Shown here piece by piece: positions 26,121 to 34,605 of a DNA stretch of 64,000 nt. The position numbers were made by a program, and so were the translations under genes. The stretch is taken from positions 372,001 through 436,000 of the forward strand of contig NGFI01000008.1 of the NCBI GenBank assembly GCA_002215645.1, read 5' to 3'. Source of the stretch: Gemmatimonadetes bacterium 2013_60CM_65_52. GTDB lineage: Bacteria; Gemmatimonadota; Gemmatimonadetes; Gemmatimonadales; Gemmatimonadaceae. The notes under the pieces are model-generated. The model was not told the DNA's origin. It searched no databases and saw only the letters and a program-made list of their open reading frames with translations. Every line of letters starts with the position of its first letter. The stretch's first letter is position 1.

Positions 26121-26175
26121 GCCGTCCGCCGTCCCATCGCCGCAGGGGCGTCGGTGGCGGAGAGTCTGAGAGTGG
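26121..26175 (+). repeat. Repeat family B, copy 1
   Basis: A 55-base core beginning GCCGTCCGCCGTC and ending AGAGAGTCT-N-AGAGTGG. It matches 62633-62687 on the opposite strand with about six differences. CCGCC near the start and GGCGG near the end can pair, so the unit is a hairpin former. Weaker similarity (TTCAGAGTC) continues on the upstream side. Confidence 0.75.
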
Positions 26176-26222
26176 TGACAGCCGATCTGACATTGCCGCA
26201 AGGGGCAGGAAGTCAGACCGGC

Positions 26223-26250
26223 TTGACTTGTGATGCCGGCCGCGTAACTT
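26223..26250 (+). promoter_or_regulatory. Promoter for the infC leader
   Basis: TTGACT (26223-26228), 16-base spacer, TAACTT (26245-26250). Transcription would start near 26257, giving a leader of about 180 bases before infC. The -10 hexamer is identical to one downstream of zapA (31914-31919). Confidence 0.55.
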
Positions 26251-26380
26251 TTGATCTGACAATCAGCTAAGCGATTGCTCCTCGGAGCAATCCACCCTCT
26301 GGCCCTCGCGCGAAGCGGGGCGTGCTACAGGCGTTCCTTCAGCAGCGCGGCCCCGCCAGTGCGGGTGTCGTGTCGTCGTT

Positions 26381-26416
26381 GCGGACCCTGTTCCAGAGGG
26401 TCCGCATTTTTGTTTT
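26381..26416 (+). terminator. Intrinsic terminator in the infC leader (attenuator candidate)
   Basis: GCGGACCCT and AGGGTCCGC form a perfect nine-base stem with a seven-base loop, followed by ATTTTTGTTTT. It ends 21 bases before the infC start codon and upstream of the infC ribosome binding site, so it interrupts any transcript from the upstream promoter. In Bacillus subtilis the infC-rpmI-rplT operon is controlled by L20-dependent attenuation at a similarly placed terminator. Whether L20 acts here is inference. Confidence 0.8.
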
Positions 26417-26437
26417 CTCTCATCGAGGTATACGAGT

Positions 26438-26953
26438 ATTCAGGACACCACAAAGCGCGTGCGGGTCAATCGCATGATCCGCATCAGTCCGGTCCGCGTG
26501 ATCGGCGCCGATGGCTCTCAGCTCGGGATTCTCGAGGTGGACGCGGCGCTCCGCATGGCGGAGGATGCCGGACTGGATCTGGTCGAAGTTGCTGCTACTG
26601 CCCGGCCCCCGGTGGTCCGCATCATGGACTACGGGAAGTACAAGTTCGAGATGGCCAAGCAGGCGAGAGTCGCGAAGAAGAAGCAGCACGTCATCGAGCT
26701 CAAGGAAGTGAAGTATCGGCCCGGCATCGATGACCACGACTTCGACACGAAGACGCGGCACGCGCGTCGGTTCCTCGAGGAGAAGAACAAGGTGAAGGTG
26801 ACCATGATGTTTCGTGGTCGGCAAGTCGCCCATCCGGAGCTTGGACAGGCCGTGCTGGACCGGGTGAGCAGTGCGTTGGCCGACGTCGGCAAGATCGAGA
26901 GCGCCGGCCGGCTGGAAGGAAAGTCCATGACGATGATTCTCACGCCCAAATAG
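26438..26953 (+). CDS. infC: Translation initiation factor IF-3
   Basis: A 171-residue IF-3, which binds the 30S subunit, blocks premature 50S joining and checks the start codon. N-domain (RVNRMIRISPVRVIGADGSQLGIL), basic linker (YGKYKFEMAKQARVAKKKQ) and C-domain (IELKEVKYRPGIDDHDF, VTMMFRGRQ) are complete. I place the start at ATT 26438, giving IQDTTKRVRVNRMI; GAGGT lies 8 bases before it (26425-26429). No ATG or GTG is found at the expected position, only GTG 26459 within the conserved part. A non-standard ATT start is the classic IF-3 autoregulation feature. rpmI follows after 12 bases. Confidence 0.93.
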   Translation: MQDTTKRVRVNRMIRISPVRVIGADGSQLGILEVDAALRMAEDAGLDLVEVAATARPPVVRIMDYGKYKFEMAKQARVAKKKQHVIELKEVKYRPGIDDHDFDTKTRHARRFLEEKNKVKVTMMFRGRQVAHPELGQAVLDRVSSALADVGKIESAGRLEGKSMTMILTPK

Positions 26954-26965
26954 ACAGAGCGTGCC

Positions 26966-27166
26966 ATGCCCAAAATGAAGACACACAAGGGCGCTGCGAA
27001 GCGTTTCAAGACCACCGGCACCGGAAAGGTCAAGCGCTACAAGGCGTTCAAGAGCCATATCCTCACGAAGAAGACCTCGAAGCGGAAGCGCGGACTTCGC
27101 CAGGCGGGACTCATCGCCACCAACGGCGAGCAAAAGCGCATCAAGCGCCTGCTTCTCGCGAGCTGA
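26966..27166 (+). CDS. rpmI: 50S ribosomal protein L35
   Basis: A 66-residue basic protein: [20 protein letters not shown] at the start, then [15 protein letters not shown], which is typical L35. It is the second gene of infC-rpmI-rplT. No strong Shine-Dalgarno is seen before the ATG, so translation may depend on coupling with infC. Confidence 0.97.
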   Translation: MPKMKTHKGAAKRFKTTGTGKVKRYKAFKSHILTKKTSKRKRGLRQAGLIATNGEQKRIKRLLLAS

Positions 27167-27180
27167 CATAGGAGCCGACC

Positions 27181-27543
27181 ATGCCAAGAGCCGTATCCAA
27201 CGTCCCGCGCCTCAAGCGGAAGAAGCAGATCCTCAAGCACGCCAAGGGCGCGTTCGGCGCTCGTTCCAAGCTCTGGAAGGCGGCCAAGGAAAACGTCGAG
27301 CGCGGATGGAAGTACGCCTACCGCGATCGCAAGAACAAGAAGCGGGACTTCCGCCGGCTGTGGATCGTCCGCATCAACGCGGGCGCCAGGCAACACGACA
27401 TGAGCTACTCCGTCTTCATGAACGGACTCAAGCTCGCGGGCATCGAGGTGGACCGGAAGATTCTGGCCGACATCGCGGTGCGCGACCCGATGGCTTTTGG
27501 CGCGCTCGCCGACAAGGCGCGCGCCGCCCTGAACGCCGCGTAA
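27181..27543 (+). CDS. rplT: 50S ribosomal protein L20
   Basis: A 120-residue L20, an early assembly protein of the 50S subunit that also represses the infC operon in several bacteria. [40 protein letters not shown] and [14 protein letters not shown] are standard. TAGGAG (27169-27174) lies 6 bases before the ATG, one of the clearest ribosome binding sites in the window. A strong hairpin follows the stop codon. Confidence 0.98.
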   Translation: MPRAVSNVPRLKRKKQILKHAKGAFGARSKLWKAAKENVERGWKYAYRDRKNKKRDFRRLWIVRINAGARQHDMSYSVFMNGLKLAGIEVDRKILADIAVRDPMAFGALADKARAALNAA

Positions 27544-27562
27544 GCAGCACTTTCCTCGCAGG

Positions 27563-27605
27563 CAGACGGCGGCGGCGCGACCTTCGGTTGCGCCGCCGTC
27601 GTCTG
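27563..27605 (+). terminator. Strong hairpin after rplT (terminator-like, no U-tract)
   Basis: CAGACGGCGGCGGCGC and GCGCCGCCGTCGTCTG pair over 16 bases with one mismatch; the loop contains CTTCGG. No run of T follows, so it may stabilise the 3' end or assist Rho-dependent termination rather than act as a classical terminator. Confidence 0.5.
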
Positions 27606-27677
27606 CTGTCGGTCCGGTCGAACGCGTAGCGCATTGAGCAGTTGAGTCTTGCGACTTTTGCAAAGCCAAAAGCAATA

Positions 27678-27758
27678 AACCACAGAGAGCACAGAGGACA
27701 CAGAGGATCTGGCACGGCGCGAAGCAAGAACTCTGTGCTCTCTGTGTCCTCTGTGGTT
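27678..27758. repeat. ACAGAG-type inverted repeat
   Basis: Left arm 27678-27706 (AACCACAGAGAGCACAGAGG...) and right arm 27731-27758 (...CCTCTGTGGTT) are built from CACAGAGRR units in opposite orientation, with 24 bases between. The arms are not exact complements because the two unit types are swapped in order. Sequences of this kind occur between genes in many unrelated bacteria. It is followed by a T-rich stretch (27761-27785). Confidence 0.8.
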
Positions 27759-27798
27759 CATTTTGTTTTGTTGTTTTGTTTTTCACCATCGGCACGCA

Positions 27799-28824
27799 AT
27801 GACCCTCGAAGAATTCCGGGATCGCATTCACGAGCACGACCAGCTCACCGCACGTGAGGTGTCCTCGATAATCGATGACGCGTCGCTGGAAGCCGTTCGT
27901 GCCAAGGTCTGGTCGCGATCCATCCAGCAGTCGTTCAGCAAGCTCCTCGGTGAGCTGGCCCCGGACGAGCGAAAGGACGCCGGACGGATCTTCAACGAGT
28001 TCAAGTCGCGCGTCGAGGAACTCTTCGAGCACACCAACGCGCAGCTCAGTGCGGGGAAGGCTGTCTCCGCCCAAAATCTCGACCTCACCATGCCGGCGCG
28101 CATGCGTTGGATCGGCGGCAAGCACCCCGTCACCATCGTCGTCGACGAGATCGTCGCCATCTTCCGGGAACTCGGCTTCACGGTCGCTCTCGGCCCCGAA
28201 AGCGAGACGGAATGGTACAACTTCATCGCGCTGAATTTTCCGCCGGACCATCCCGCGATGGACCTGCACGACACGCTGTACCTCGGCGACAACGCGGTGC
28301 TTCGAACGCACACGTCGCCGGTGCAGGTGCGTACGCTCCAGCGTCATCCGCCACCGATTCGCATCCTCGCGCCGGGCAAGTGCTTCCGCCGAGATCCCTT
28401 CGACGCATCGCATGCGCCGGCCTTCGAGCAGATCGAAGGGCTGGCCGTCGACGAGGGCATCTCGTTCGTGGACCTGAAGGCCACGGTCACGACCTTCGCG
28501 CAGAAGTTCTTCGGCACGACGCGCACACGCTTTCGCCCGAGCTTCTTTCCGTTCACGGAGCCCTCTGCCGAGATGGACGTCGAGTGCCAGCTCTGTAGCG
28601 GCTCGGGGTGCTCCGCCTGCAAGGGCACCGGCTGGATGGAGATCCTCGGCTCCGGCATGGTGCATCCCGCCGTCCTCGAGGCGGCTGGCATCGACAGTGA
28701 GCGCTACACCGGTTGGGCCTTCGGCATGGGCCCGGCGCGTATCGCGATGCTGCGCTACGGACTTCCGGACATCAGGCTCCTCTATGATTCCGACGTGCGG
28801 TTCCTCGCGCAGGTGGCGGAATGA
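27799..28824 (+). CDS. pheS: Phenylalanine-tRNA ligase alpha subunit
   Basis: A 341-residue class II synthetase subunit. The N-terminal coiled coil (1-90) is followed by the catalytic core: MPARMRWIGGKHPVT, ETEWYNFIALNFPPDHPAMD (motif 1 region), THTSPVQVRTL, GKCFRRDPFDASHAPAF (motif 2), and WAFGMGPARIAMLRYGL (motif 3). A CQLCSGSGCSACKGTGW insert could bind zinc. ATG 27799 gives the normal N-terminus MTLEEF. Overlaps pheT by four bases. The repeat and T-rich spacer upstream suggest it may be transcribed separately from rplT. Confidence 0.96.
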   Translation: MTLEEFRDRIHEHDQLTAREVSSIIDDASLEAVRAKVWSRSIQQSFSKLLGELAPDERKDAGRIFNEFKSRVEELFEHTNAQLSAGKAVSAQNLDLTMPARMRWIGGKHPVTIVVDEIVAIFRELGFTVALGPESETEWYNFIALNFPPDHPAMDLHDTLYLGDNAVLRTHTSPVQVRTLQRHPPPIRILAPGKCFRRDPFDASHAPAFEQIEGLAVDEGISFVDLKATVTTFAQKFFGTTRTRFRPSFFPFTEPSAEMDVECQLCSGSGCSACKGTGWMEILGSGMVHPAVLEAAGIDSERYTGWAFGMGPARIAMLRYGLPDIRLLYDSDVRFLAQVAE

Positions 28825-31265
28825 ACGCGTCCGCCGCGTGGCTCAACGCGTTTCTCGGTACGCCGCGATCGGCGCTGGAGCTGCGCGATCTGCTCACCGC
28901 GCACACCGCGACGGTTGAGGAGCTCATCCCGCTGCGTGGCGATCTCGCGCACATCGTCGTCGCGCGAGTCGTTGAAGAAGCGGCGCATCCGGATTCCGAC
29001 CACCTGCACATCACCAAGGTGGACGACGGTAGCGGACAGCTTCTGGACGTCGTGTGCGGTGCGCCAAACGTGACCGCCGGCCGCATGTATCCGTTCGCCC
29101 GCACCGGGACCGTGCTCCCCGGTGGCGTGAAGATCGAGAAGCGGAAGATTCGCGGACAGACGTCAAACGGCATGCTGTGCTCCGCACGCGAGCTCGGACT
29201 CGGCGAAGACCAGGACGGCATTCTCGAGCTCGACGTGGACGTCGCTCCCGGCACGCCGTTCCTGAAAGCCGTGAGCGTTGGCGACACACGTCTCGTCGTG
29301 GATGTGCTGCCCAATCGTCCCGACCTGCTCTCGCACCTGGGGCTCGCGCGCGAGCTGGCCGCCGTCACCGGCGACACGTTTTCGCTTCCGAAAGTTGGTG
29401 CAGAGAGCATCGTCGTGCCCGAGGCGAAGCGTTTTCGCCGAGCGGGCAACGCCGGAGGCATCGTGCTCCACCTCGAGAATGCACAGCTCGCGTCGCGCTA
29501 CATGGGGGCCGTAGTGCGCGGCGTGAACGTCGGTCCGAGCCCGCAATGGTTGGTCGAACGACTCGAGGCTGTGGGCTCCCGGTCCATCAACAACATCGTG
29601 GACATCACCAACTACGTCCTGCACGAGATGGGGCAGCCCATTCACGCGTTCGACCTGGAGACGATCGATCCGGAGCCGGCCATGCCGGAGAAGACCATCG
29701 TCGTGCGCTCGGCACGGGATGGCGAGATGCTCCAGACCCTCGACGGAGTGACTCGGCGTCTTACAGCGGAGATGACGGTCATCGCTGACAGCGTGAATGC
29801 GATTGCCCTGGCCGGTGTGATGGGCGGCCGTTCCACGGAAGTTGGTGCGCACACGACCGATCTCTTCGTGGAAGTGGCGACGTTCAATCCGTCAGCGACG
29901 CGGCGCACACGGCGCGCGGTCGGATTGTCCACCGACGCGAGCTATCGATTCGAGCGTGGCGTCGACTCGGCACTCGCACCGCGAGCATTGCACCGCGTCC
30001 TCTCGCTCATCATGGCGCTTGCCGGTGGAAGGGTCGAGTCGGCTCCGGTCGATCTCCATGCCGGAGAATCGCCCCGTGCGCCCCTCGTGCTACGTACGAC
30101 GCGCGTGGCTCGCGTGCTCGGAGTCCCACTCGATGCCAGTCGAATTGCCGCGCTGCTGCGCACGATCGGGTGCGGCGCGGACGTGGAGGACGGCGGCGCG
30201 GCCGTGCATGTGATGGTGCCGTCGTGGCGCGGAGACCTTGCGGCGGAGATCGACCTCATCGAGGAGGTCGCGCGCCTCAACGGGTACGACGCGCTGCCGA
30301 GCGACGTGCGACCGTATCGTCCCGGAACAACGGCGGATCCGGAGCTATGGAGCGAGGCCGCACGCCTCCGTGACGTGTTGTCCGCAGCGGGCTTCCTCGA
30401 GGCGCGACCGATTCCGTTCGTCGCCGGTGGACCCGATCACGTGCGCGTGCGCAATCCGCTCGCCGAAACGGAAGCGCACCTTCGACGCACCGTGTTGGAG
30501 TCGCTCGCCCGGCGAGCCGAGTACAACCTGTCGCACATGCAGGGCAACGTACGGTTGTACGAGATCGGCACGGCCTTCGAGCGCACCAAGGAGTCACTGC
30601 CGAACGAGACGGTGCGGGTTGCGTTGATCGCCATGGGCGATCGCGACCCCGTGCACTTCACTGCAAAGCCGGCGCAACTCGACGCGTGGGACGCGAAGGG
30701 CCTGGCAGAGCTCATTTTGCGGACCGTTGCTCCAGGCCGGGGCCAACTCGTTCCGGGCGACGGAGCCTCCGATGTCCTCTGGAAAGTCTTCGTCGACGGC
30801 GCTGAGCGGGGACAGGTGGTGCGCGTGCCGCTTGACGCGCCGGTCTGGGCCGCGTCGACGTTCGGCGTGGAGATCGTGCTCGGCTCGATGCCGAACGGCG
30901 ATGTCGCGCCGCCCGGAGAACACGCGTACGCGGAGGAGCGAGCCACTCCGCCGCGAAAGGTGACGTCGTACAAGCCGCTGCCCACCATGCCGGCCGCCGA
31001 GTTCGATCTGGCCCTTCTCGTTCCGGACGGCGTAAAGGGTGCAGACGTGGAGCGCGTCATCCGCGCGAGCGCGGGCGATCTGCTCGAGCATCTCCAGTTG
31101 TTCGATTTGTACGAGGGCGCCGGCGTGGAGCCGGGCCACCGTTCCGTGGCCTGGCGGTTGACCTTACGTCACGCCGAGCGCACTCTACGTGACAAGGAAG
31201 TCGAGGCGCGCCGCGCGCGGATCCTGTCCGCTCTCCAGCACGAGCTCAATGTCAGACAGCGTTAG
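28821..31265 (+). CDS. pheT: Phenylalanine-tRNA ligase beta subunit
   Basis: An 814-residue beta subunit. It has the N-terminal tRNA-binding EMAP-like domain (about 40-150: HPDSDHLHITKVDDG, GAPNVTAGRMYPFA), the B3/B4 editing domain (about 205-390, with GVMGGRSTEVG), the B5 domain, the catalytic-like core, and the C-terminal anticodon-binding FDX-ACB domain (about 720-814: KPLPTMPAAEFDLALLVPD). The complex with PheS charges tRNA-Phe and edits mischarged tyrosine. ATGA overlap with pheS. The 3' end overlaps the next small gene by 17 bases. Confidence 0.96.
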   Translation: MNASAAWLNAFLGTPRSALELRDLLTAHTATVEELIPLRGDLAHIVVARVVEEAAHPDSDHLHITKVDDGSGQLLDVVCGAPNVTAGRMYPFARTGTVLPGGVKIEKRKIRGQTSNGMLCSARELGLGEDQDGILELDVDVAPGTPFLKAVSVGDTRLVVDVLPNRPDLLSHLGLARELAAVTGDTFSLPKVGAESIVVPEAKRFRRAGNAGGIVLHLENAQLASRYMGAVVRGVNVGPSPQWLVERLEAVGSRSINNIVDITNYVLHEMGQPIHAFDLETIDPEPAMPEKTIVVRSARDGEMLQTLDGVTRRLTAEMTVIADSVNAIALAGVMGGRSTEVGAHTTDLFVEVATFNPSATRRTRRAVGLSTDASYRFERGVDSALAPRALHRVLSLIMALAGGRVESAPVDLHAGESPRAPLVLRTTRVARVLGVPLDASRIAALLRTIGCGADVEDGGAAVHVMVPSWRGDLAAEIDLIEEVARLNGYDALPSDVRPYRPGTTADPELWSEAARLRDVLSAAGFLEARPIPFVAGGPDHVRVRNPLAETEAHLRRTVLESLARRAEYNLSHMQGNVRLYEIGTAFERTKESLPNETVRVALIAMGDRDPVHFTAKPAQLDAWDAKGLAELILRTVAPGRGQLVPGDGASDVLWKVFVDGAERGQVVRVPLDAPVWAASTFGVEIVLGSMPNGDVAPPGEHAYAEERATPPRKVTSYKPLPTMPAAEFDLALLVPDGVKGADVERVIRASAGDLLEHLQLFDLYEGAGVEPGHRSVAWRLTLRHAERTLRDKEVEARRARILSALQHELNVRQR

Positions 31266-31560
31266 GCCCGAGGTTGCCGCGTTCCGTGATCTGGAAACGC
31301 TCGTCCGCCATCTTGGCGACGAGCTGGCCGGCTTTCGCCGTCGAGCCCTATTGGCGGAAGCGAAGGTGCGCGATGGCGAGGCCCAGGGATCGGCGCCCGC
31401 CGGCCAACAACGTCGTGAGCTACAGGAGCGCGTGACACAATTGGAGCACGAGAACGCGGCGCTGCGTGGGCGTCTCGAGGCGGCCGCGGCGCGCACGAAG
31501 CAGATGCTGGATCGCGTACGGTTCATTCGTCAGCAGGCGCAGGCTGGAGGCGAGCGATGA
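31249..31560 (+). CDS. Small coiled-coil protein upstream of zapA
   Basis: A 103-residue protein, unassigned. It begins MSDSVRPEVAAFRDLETL within the end of pheT and is mostly heptad-rich helix (about 12-95), with LQERVTQLEHENAALRGRL resembling a leucine-zipper or cell-division coiled coil such as ZapB-like proteins. It overlaps zapA by four bases (ATGA). Position directly before zapA suggests a division-related role, but this is inference. Confidence 0.75.
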   Translation: MSDSVRPEVAAFRDLETLVRHLGDELAGFRRRALLAEAKVRDGEAQGSAPAGQQRRELQERVTQLEHENAALRGRLEAAAARTKQMLDRVRFIRQQAQAGGER

Positions 31561-31877
31561 CCGTCAAGAAGTCATCGGTCAAAGTGGAGATCCTCGGCGA
31601 ATCGTACGTCCTCCGGACGGAGGCGGCGCCGGAGCATACCAGAGCAGTTGCGGAGCACCTCGACCGCTCCATCCGGCAGATTCTGTCGGGCGGGGCCGTC
31701 ATCGAAACGAACCGCGCCGCCATTCTGGCCGCCTTGCAGATCACGTCGGAGCTGTTCGAGGCGCGCGACGCAAACGGCACGCTCGTGAGTGCCATGCAGG
31801 GGCTGAGCGCCGACATCCGCCGTCTGCTGCCGCCCGCCAAACGCGATTCGGCGTCGGTGCCCGCAGTTCCGGAGTAG
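31557..31877 (+). CDS. zapA: Cell division protein ZapA
   Basis: A 106-residue ZapA, which cross-links FtsZ filaments at the division site. KSSVKVEILGESYVLRTEA is the N-terminal beta-strand region, followed by HTRAVAEHLDRSIRQIL and a long helix (INRAAILAALQITSELFEA-like). Length and layout are normal. The gene lies between pheT and rny, an arrangement common in several phyla. Confidence 0.9.
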   Translation: MTVKKSSVKVEILGESYVLRTEAAPEHTRAVAEHLDRSIRQILSGGAVIETNRAAILAALQITSELFEARDANGTLVSAMQGLSADIRRLLPPAKRDSASVPAVPE

Positions 31878-31890
31878 GCCGGCGGCCCGC

Positions 31891-31919
31891 TTGCCCGGCA
31901 TTGACGCGAGTCATAACTT
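31891..31919 (+). promoter_or_regulatory. Promoter candidate between zapA and rny
   Basis: TTGCCC (31891-31896), 17-base spacer, TAACTT (31914-31919). It would start a transcript near 31926 through the 213-base non-coding gap, either a long rny leader or a small RNA. Confidence 0.45.
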
Positions 31920-31925
31920 GCCGGA

Positions 31926-32090
31926 ACAACCAGGCTGGCTCGCAGCTCGACGCGCCCCTTGCAGTTGGTTCGCTCCAGTCCGCGCCCTACGCCGGCGCGC
32001 CCTCGAGATGGACCCTGCCTGACGGCGCTCCTCGGTCCGGCGGTGGTCTCCCTTCTCTCCGTGGCAGTGCCGCGGTGGAGCATAGATCGT
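31926..32090 (+). ncRNA. Possible 6S RNA (SsrS-like), low confidence
   Basis: A non-coding gap of 213 bases directly follows zapA, the location of the 6S RNA gene in Proteobacteria, and has a promoter-like sequence at its start. The segment can form a rod-like shape by hand: GCGCC (31952-31956) with GGCGC (32024-32028), flanked by CGA with TCG, then an unpaired middle, then AGTCC with GGAC around a GCGCC/GGCGC tip. A 5' closing stem is not convincing, and no covariance model could be run. A separate hairpin (CTCC-GTGGC-AGT-GCCGC-GGT-GGAG) lies before rny. Confidence 0.3.
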
Positions 32091-33686
32091 ATGGGCTCTC
32101 TGGCATTCATTGCCGCGCTGGGCGTGCTCGTTGTCGCCTCGCCGGCCTTTTTCATTTTCGGCCGTCGCGCCGGCGTGAGCGCCGGACGCCGTCAGGAGCT
32201 GGACCGCCAGACGGCGGCCCGTGCAACCGCTGAAGAGACCGCACGCCGCATCATCGCTGACGCGGAGCGTGAGGTCGAAACCACGCGCAAGGGCGCCATC
32301 ATCTCCGGCAAGGAGGAGGTGATGAAGCTTCGCGAGACGGCGGAATCGGAGCTGAGATCGCGACGGACCACCGTCGAGGCCGACGAGCGCCGCGTTGCCG
32401 AGCGCGAGAGTACGCTCGACCGGAAGCTCGACCTGGTGGAGCAGCGGGATCGGGACCTCGGCCGGCGCGCCAGCGACTTCGGCCGGCGCGAAAAGCTCGT
32501 GCAGACGCGTGAGGAGGAGCTCGAGAAGCTCGTTGCCGACGAGCGGCGGCGCCTGGAGCAGATGGCGGGCATGTCCGCTCAGGACGCCAAGGCTGAGCTG
32601 ATTCGGCGCCTCGAGGAGGAAGCGCAGGCGGACGCCGCGAATCTGCTGCGCGAGATCCGCGAGACCGCCCGGCGCAACGCGGAGCGTGAGGCAAAGAAGA
32701 TCGTGGCCCTCGCCATTCAGCGGATCGCCGCCGATACCACGGCGGAAACGACCGTGTCCGCGGTGTCGCTCCCGAACGACGAGATGAAGGGTCGGATCAT
32801 CGGGCGTGAGGGACGGAACATCCGTGCGTTCGAACTCGCCACGGGAGTGGACGTGATCGTCGACGACACGCCGGACACCGTCGTGGTGTCGTGCTTCGAT
32901 CCCATCAGGCGCGAGGTGGCGCGGCTCGCGCTGGAGAAGCTCGTGTCGGACGGGCGCATCCATCCCGGGCGCATCGAGGAAGTGGTCAACAAGTCGAAGC
33001 GCGAGGTCGACATCGCCATCGTGGAGACCGGTGAGCAGGCGGCGTACGCCACTGGCGTTCACGGACTGCATCCGGAGCTCATCAAGCTCATCGGGCGCAT
33101 GAAATGGCGGACGAGTTACGGGCAGAACATCCTGAATCACTCGCAGGAAGTCGCGCATCTCGCCGGCATCATGGCCGCGGAGCTGAATCTCGACGTGGCC
33201 ATGGCGAAGCGCGGGGCGCTGCTGCACGACGTCGGCAAGGTGCTCACGCACGAGCACGAGGGCACGCATGTGCAGCTCGGCGTCGAGATGGCCACGAAGT
33301 ACGGTGAGAACCCGCTCGTGGTGAATTGCATCGCGGCCCACCACGATGACGTGCCGCACGAGAGCGAGGTGTCGGTGCTCGTGCAGGCTGCCGACGCCAT
33401 CTCGGGATCGCGGCCCGGCGCGCGGCGCGAAGCCTTCGAGACCTACGTGAAGCGCCTCGAGGGACTCGAGCGTATTGCGTCGAGCTACCGCGGTGTCGAG
33501 CGCGTGTTTGCCATTCAGGCCGGCCGCGAGATTCGTGTCATCGTCGTCCCTGACGACGTCGACGATGGCCGCATGACGACGCTGTCCGAGGAGATCGCTC
33601 GGCGTATCGAGGCGGAGCTTCAGTATCCCGGACAGATCAAGGTCGTGCTCATCCGCGAAACGCGGGCGGTGGACTTTGCGCGTTGA
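32091..33686 (+). CDS. rny: Ribonuclease Y
   Basis: A 531-residue membrane-anchored endoribonuclease that starts bulk mRNA decay. An N-terminal transmembrane helix ([20 protein letters not shown]) is followed by a long coiled coil (about 35-210), a KH domain (about 220-285, [17 protein letters not shown]), and an HD domain (about 345-440, with [15 protein letters not shown] carrying the HD pair, and HHDD). All features match RNase Y. ATG 32091 is chosen because it directly precedes the membrane helix. The coding end overlaps folD by 11 bases. Confidence 0.95.
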   Translation: MGSLAFIAALGVLVVASPAFFIFGRRAGVSAGRRQELDRQTAARATAEETARRIIADAEREVETTRKGAIISGKEEVMKLRETAESELRSRRTTVEADERRVAERESTLDRKLDLVEQRDRDLGRRASDFGRREKLVQTREEELEKLVADERRRLEQMAGMSAQDAKAELIRRLEEEAQADAANLLREIRETARRNAEREAKKIVALAIQRIAADTTAETTVSAVSLPNDEMKGRIIGREGRNIRAFELATGVDVIVDDTPDTVVVSCFDPIRREVARLALEKLVSDGRIHPGRIEEVVNKSKREVDIAIVETGEQAAYATGVHGLHPELIKLIGRMKWRTSYGQNILNHSQEVAHLAGIMAAELNLDVAMAKRGALLHDVGKVLTHEHEGTHVQLGVEMATKYGENPLVVNCIAAHHDDVPHESEVSVLVQAADAISGSRPGARREAFETYVKRLEGLERIASSYRGVERVFAIQAGREIRVIVVPDDVDDGRMTTLSEEIARRIEAELQYPGQIKVVLIRETRAVDFAR

Positions 33687-34605
33687 TGCGGCTCCGGCGA
33701 GTGAACGCGAGGCGCCAACCCGCGCGCGCCTGATCGACGGCACGGCGCTGGCGGCGCTCATTCGTGCAGAGGTGGCTGCGGAAGTGCAGGCACTCGGCGC
33801 GCGCGGCGTGACTCCGGGGCTGAGCGTCGTGCTCGTGGGCAACGACCCCGCAAGCGCCGTGTACGTGGGCGCGAAGGAAAAGGCGTCGCGCGAAGCGGGA
33901 ATGGCGGGGGAAACCATCGTACTTCCCACCGAGACGACGCAGGCCGAGCTGCTCGCCGTCGTGGAGCGGCTCAATCGGGACAGGACGGTGCACGGCATCC
34001 TCGTGCAGATGCCGCTGCCGAAGCACATCGATCCCGACACGGTCATCCGTCACATCGATCCGTCCAAGGATGTGGACGGCTTCCATCCGGTGAACGTCGG
34101 CAAGCTGCTGATCGGACACACGGACGGATTCGCGCCGTGCACACCGGTGGGTATCCAGCGCATGCTCGTGCACTACGGTGTGGAGACGCGAGGCGCCGAT
34201 GTGGTGGTCGTCGGGAGGAGTACAATCGTCGGCAAGCCGATGGCGGCGCTGCTCGTGCAGAGCGGAGCCGGCGCAGACGCAACCGTGACCATCTGTCACA
34301 GCCGCACGCGCAATCTCGCCGATCATACGCGGCGCGCCGACATTCTGATCGTCGCCGCCGGGCGCGCGAGAATGATCACCGCGGACATGGTCAAACCGGG
34401 CGCGGTGGTGATCGACGTCGGTATGAACCGGATTCCCGACGCCTCCACAAAGAGTGGCACGCGGCTCGTGGGCGACGTGGATTTCGCGGCCGTGCGCGAC
34501 GTTGCATCGCTGATCACACCCGTTCCAGGAGGCGTGGGCCCGATGACGATCGCAATGCTGCTGCGGAATACAGCGCGCTCGGCAGCGCGTACGCTCGGCG
34601 CATGA
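33676..34605 (+). CDS. folD: Methylenetetrahydrofolate dehydrogenase / cyclohydrolase FolD
   Basis: A 309-residue bifunctional enzyme interconverting 5,10-methylene- and 10-formyl-tetrahydrofolate with NADP. Conserved blocks are [17 protein letters not shown] (Tyr and Lys of the active site), [57 protein letters not shown], and [16 protein letters not shown]. The start is TTG 33676, inside the end of rny; no better start is visible before the conserved domain. The stop overlaps the xseA ATG. Confidence 0.95.
   Translation: MRVDAAPASEREAPTRARLIDGTALAALIRAEVAAEVQALGARGVTPGLSVVLVGNDPASAVYVGAKEKASREAGMAGETIVLPTETTQAELLAVVERLNRDRTVHGILVQMPLPKHIDPDTVIRHIDPSKDVDGFHPVNVGKLLIGHTDGFAPCTPVGIQRMLVHYGVETRGADVVVVGRSTIVGKPMAALLVQSGAGADATVTICHSRTRNLADHTRRADILIVAAGRARMITADMVKPGAVVIDVGMNRIPDASTKSGTRLVGDVDFAAVRDVASLITPVPGGVGPMTIAMLLRNTARSAARTLGA

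Larger units (their letters stand above)
25992..26437. other. Intergenic region: dispersed repeats, then infC promoter and leader
   Basis: This 446-base gap holds, in order, a copy of repeat family A (26021-26076), a copy of repeat family B (26121-26175), a sigma70-type promoter (26223-26250), a leader with a perfect hairpin (26273-26292: eight-base arms around CTCG), an intrinsic terminator (26381-26416) and the infC ribosome binding site. No open reading frame in it looks coding. Confidence 0.75.

Noticed and set aside
26280-26416. T-box riboswitch upstream of infC
   Set aside because: The terminator is right, but the conserved T-box sequence AGGGTGG...CCGCG and a specifier loop are not seen.
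31901-31919. TTGACG at 31901-31906 as the -35 box for the zapA-rny gap promoter
   Set aside because: Only seven bases separate it from TAACTT; TTGCCC at 31891 has the proper 17-base spacing.
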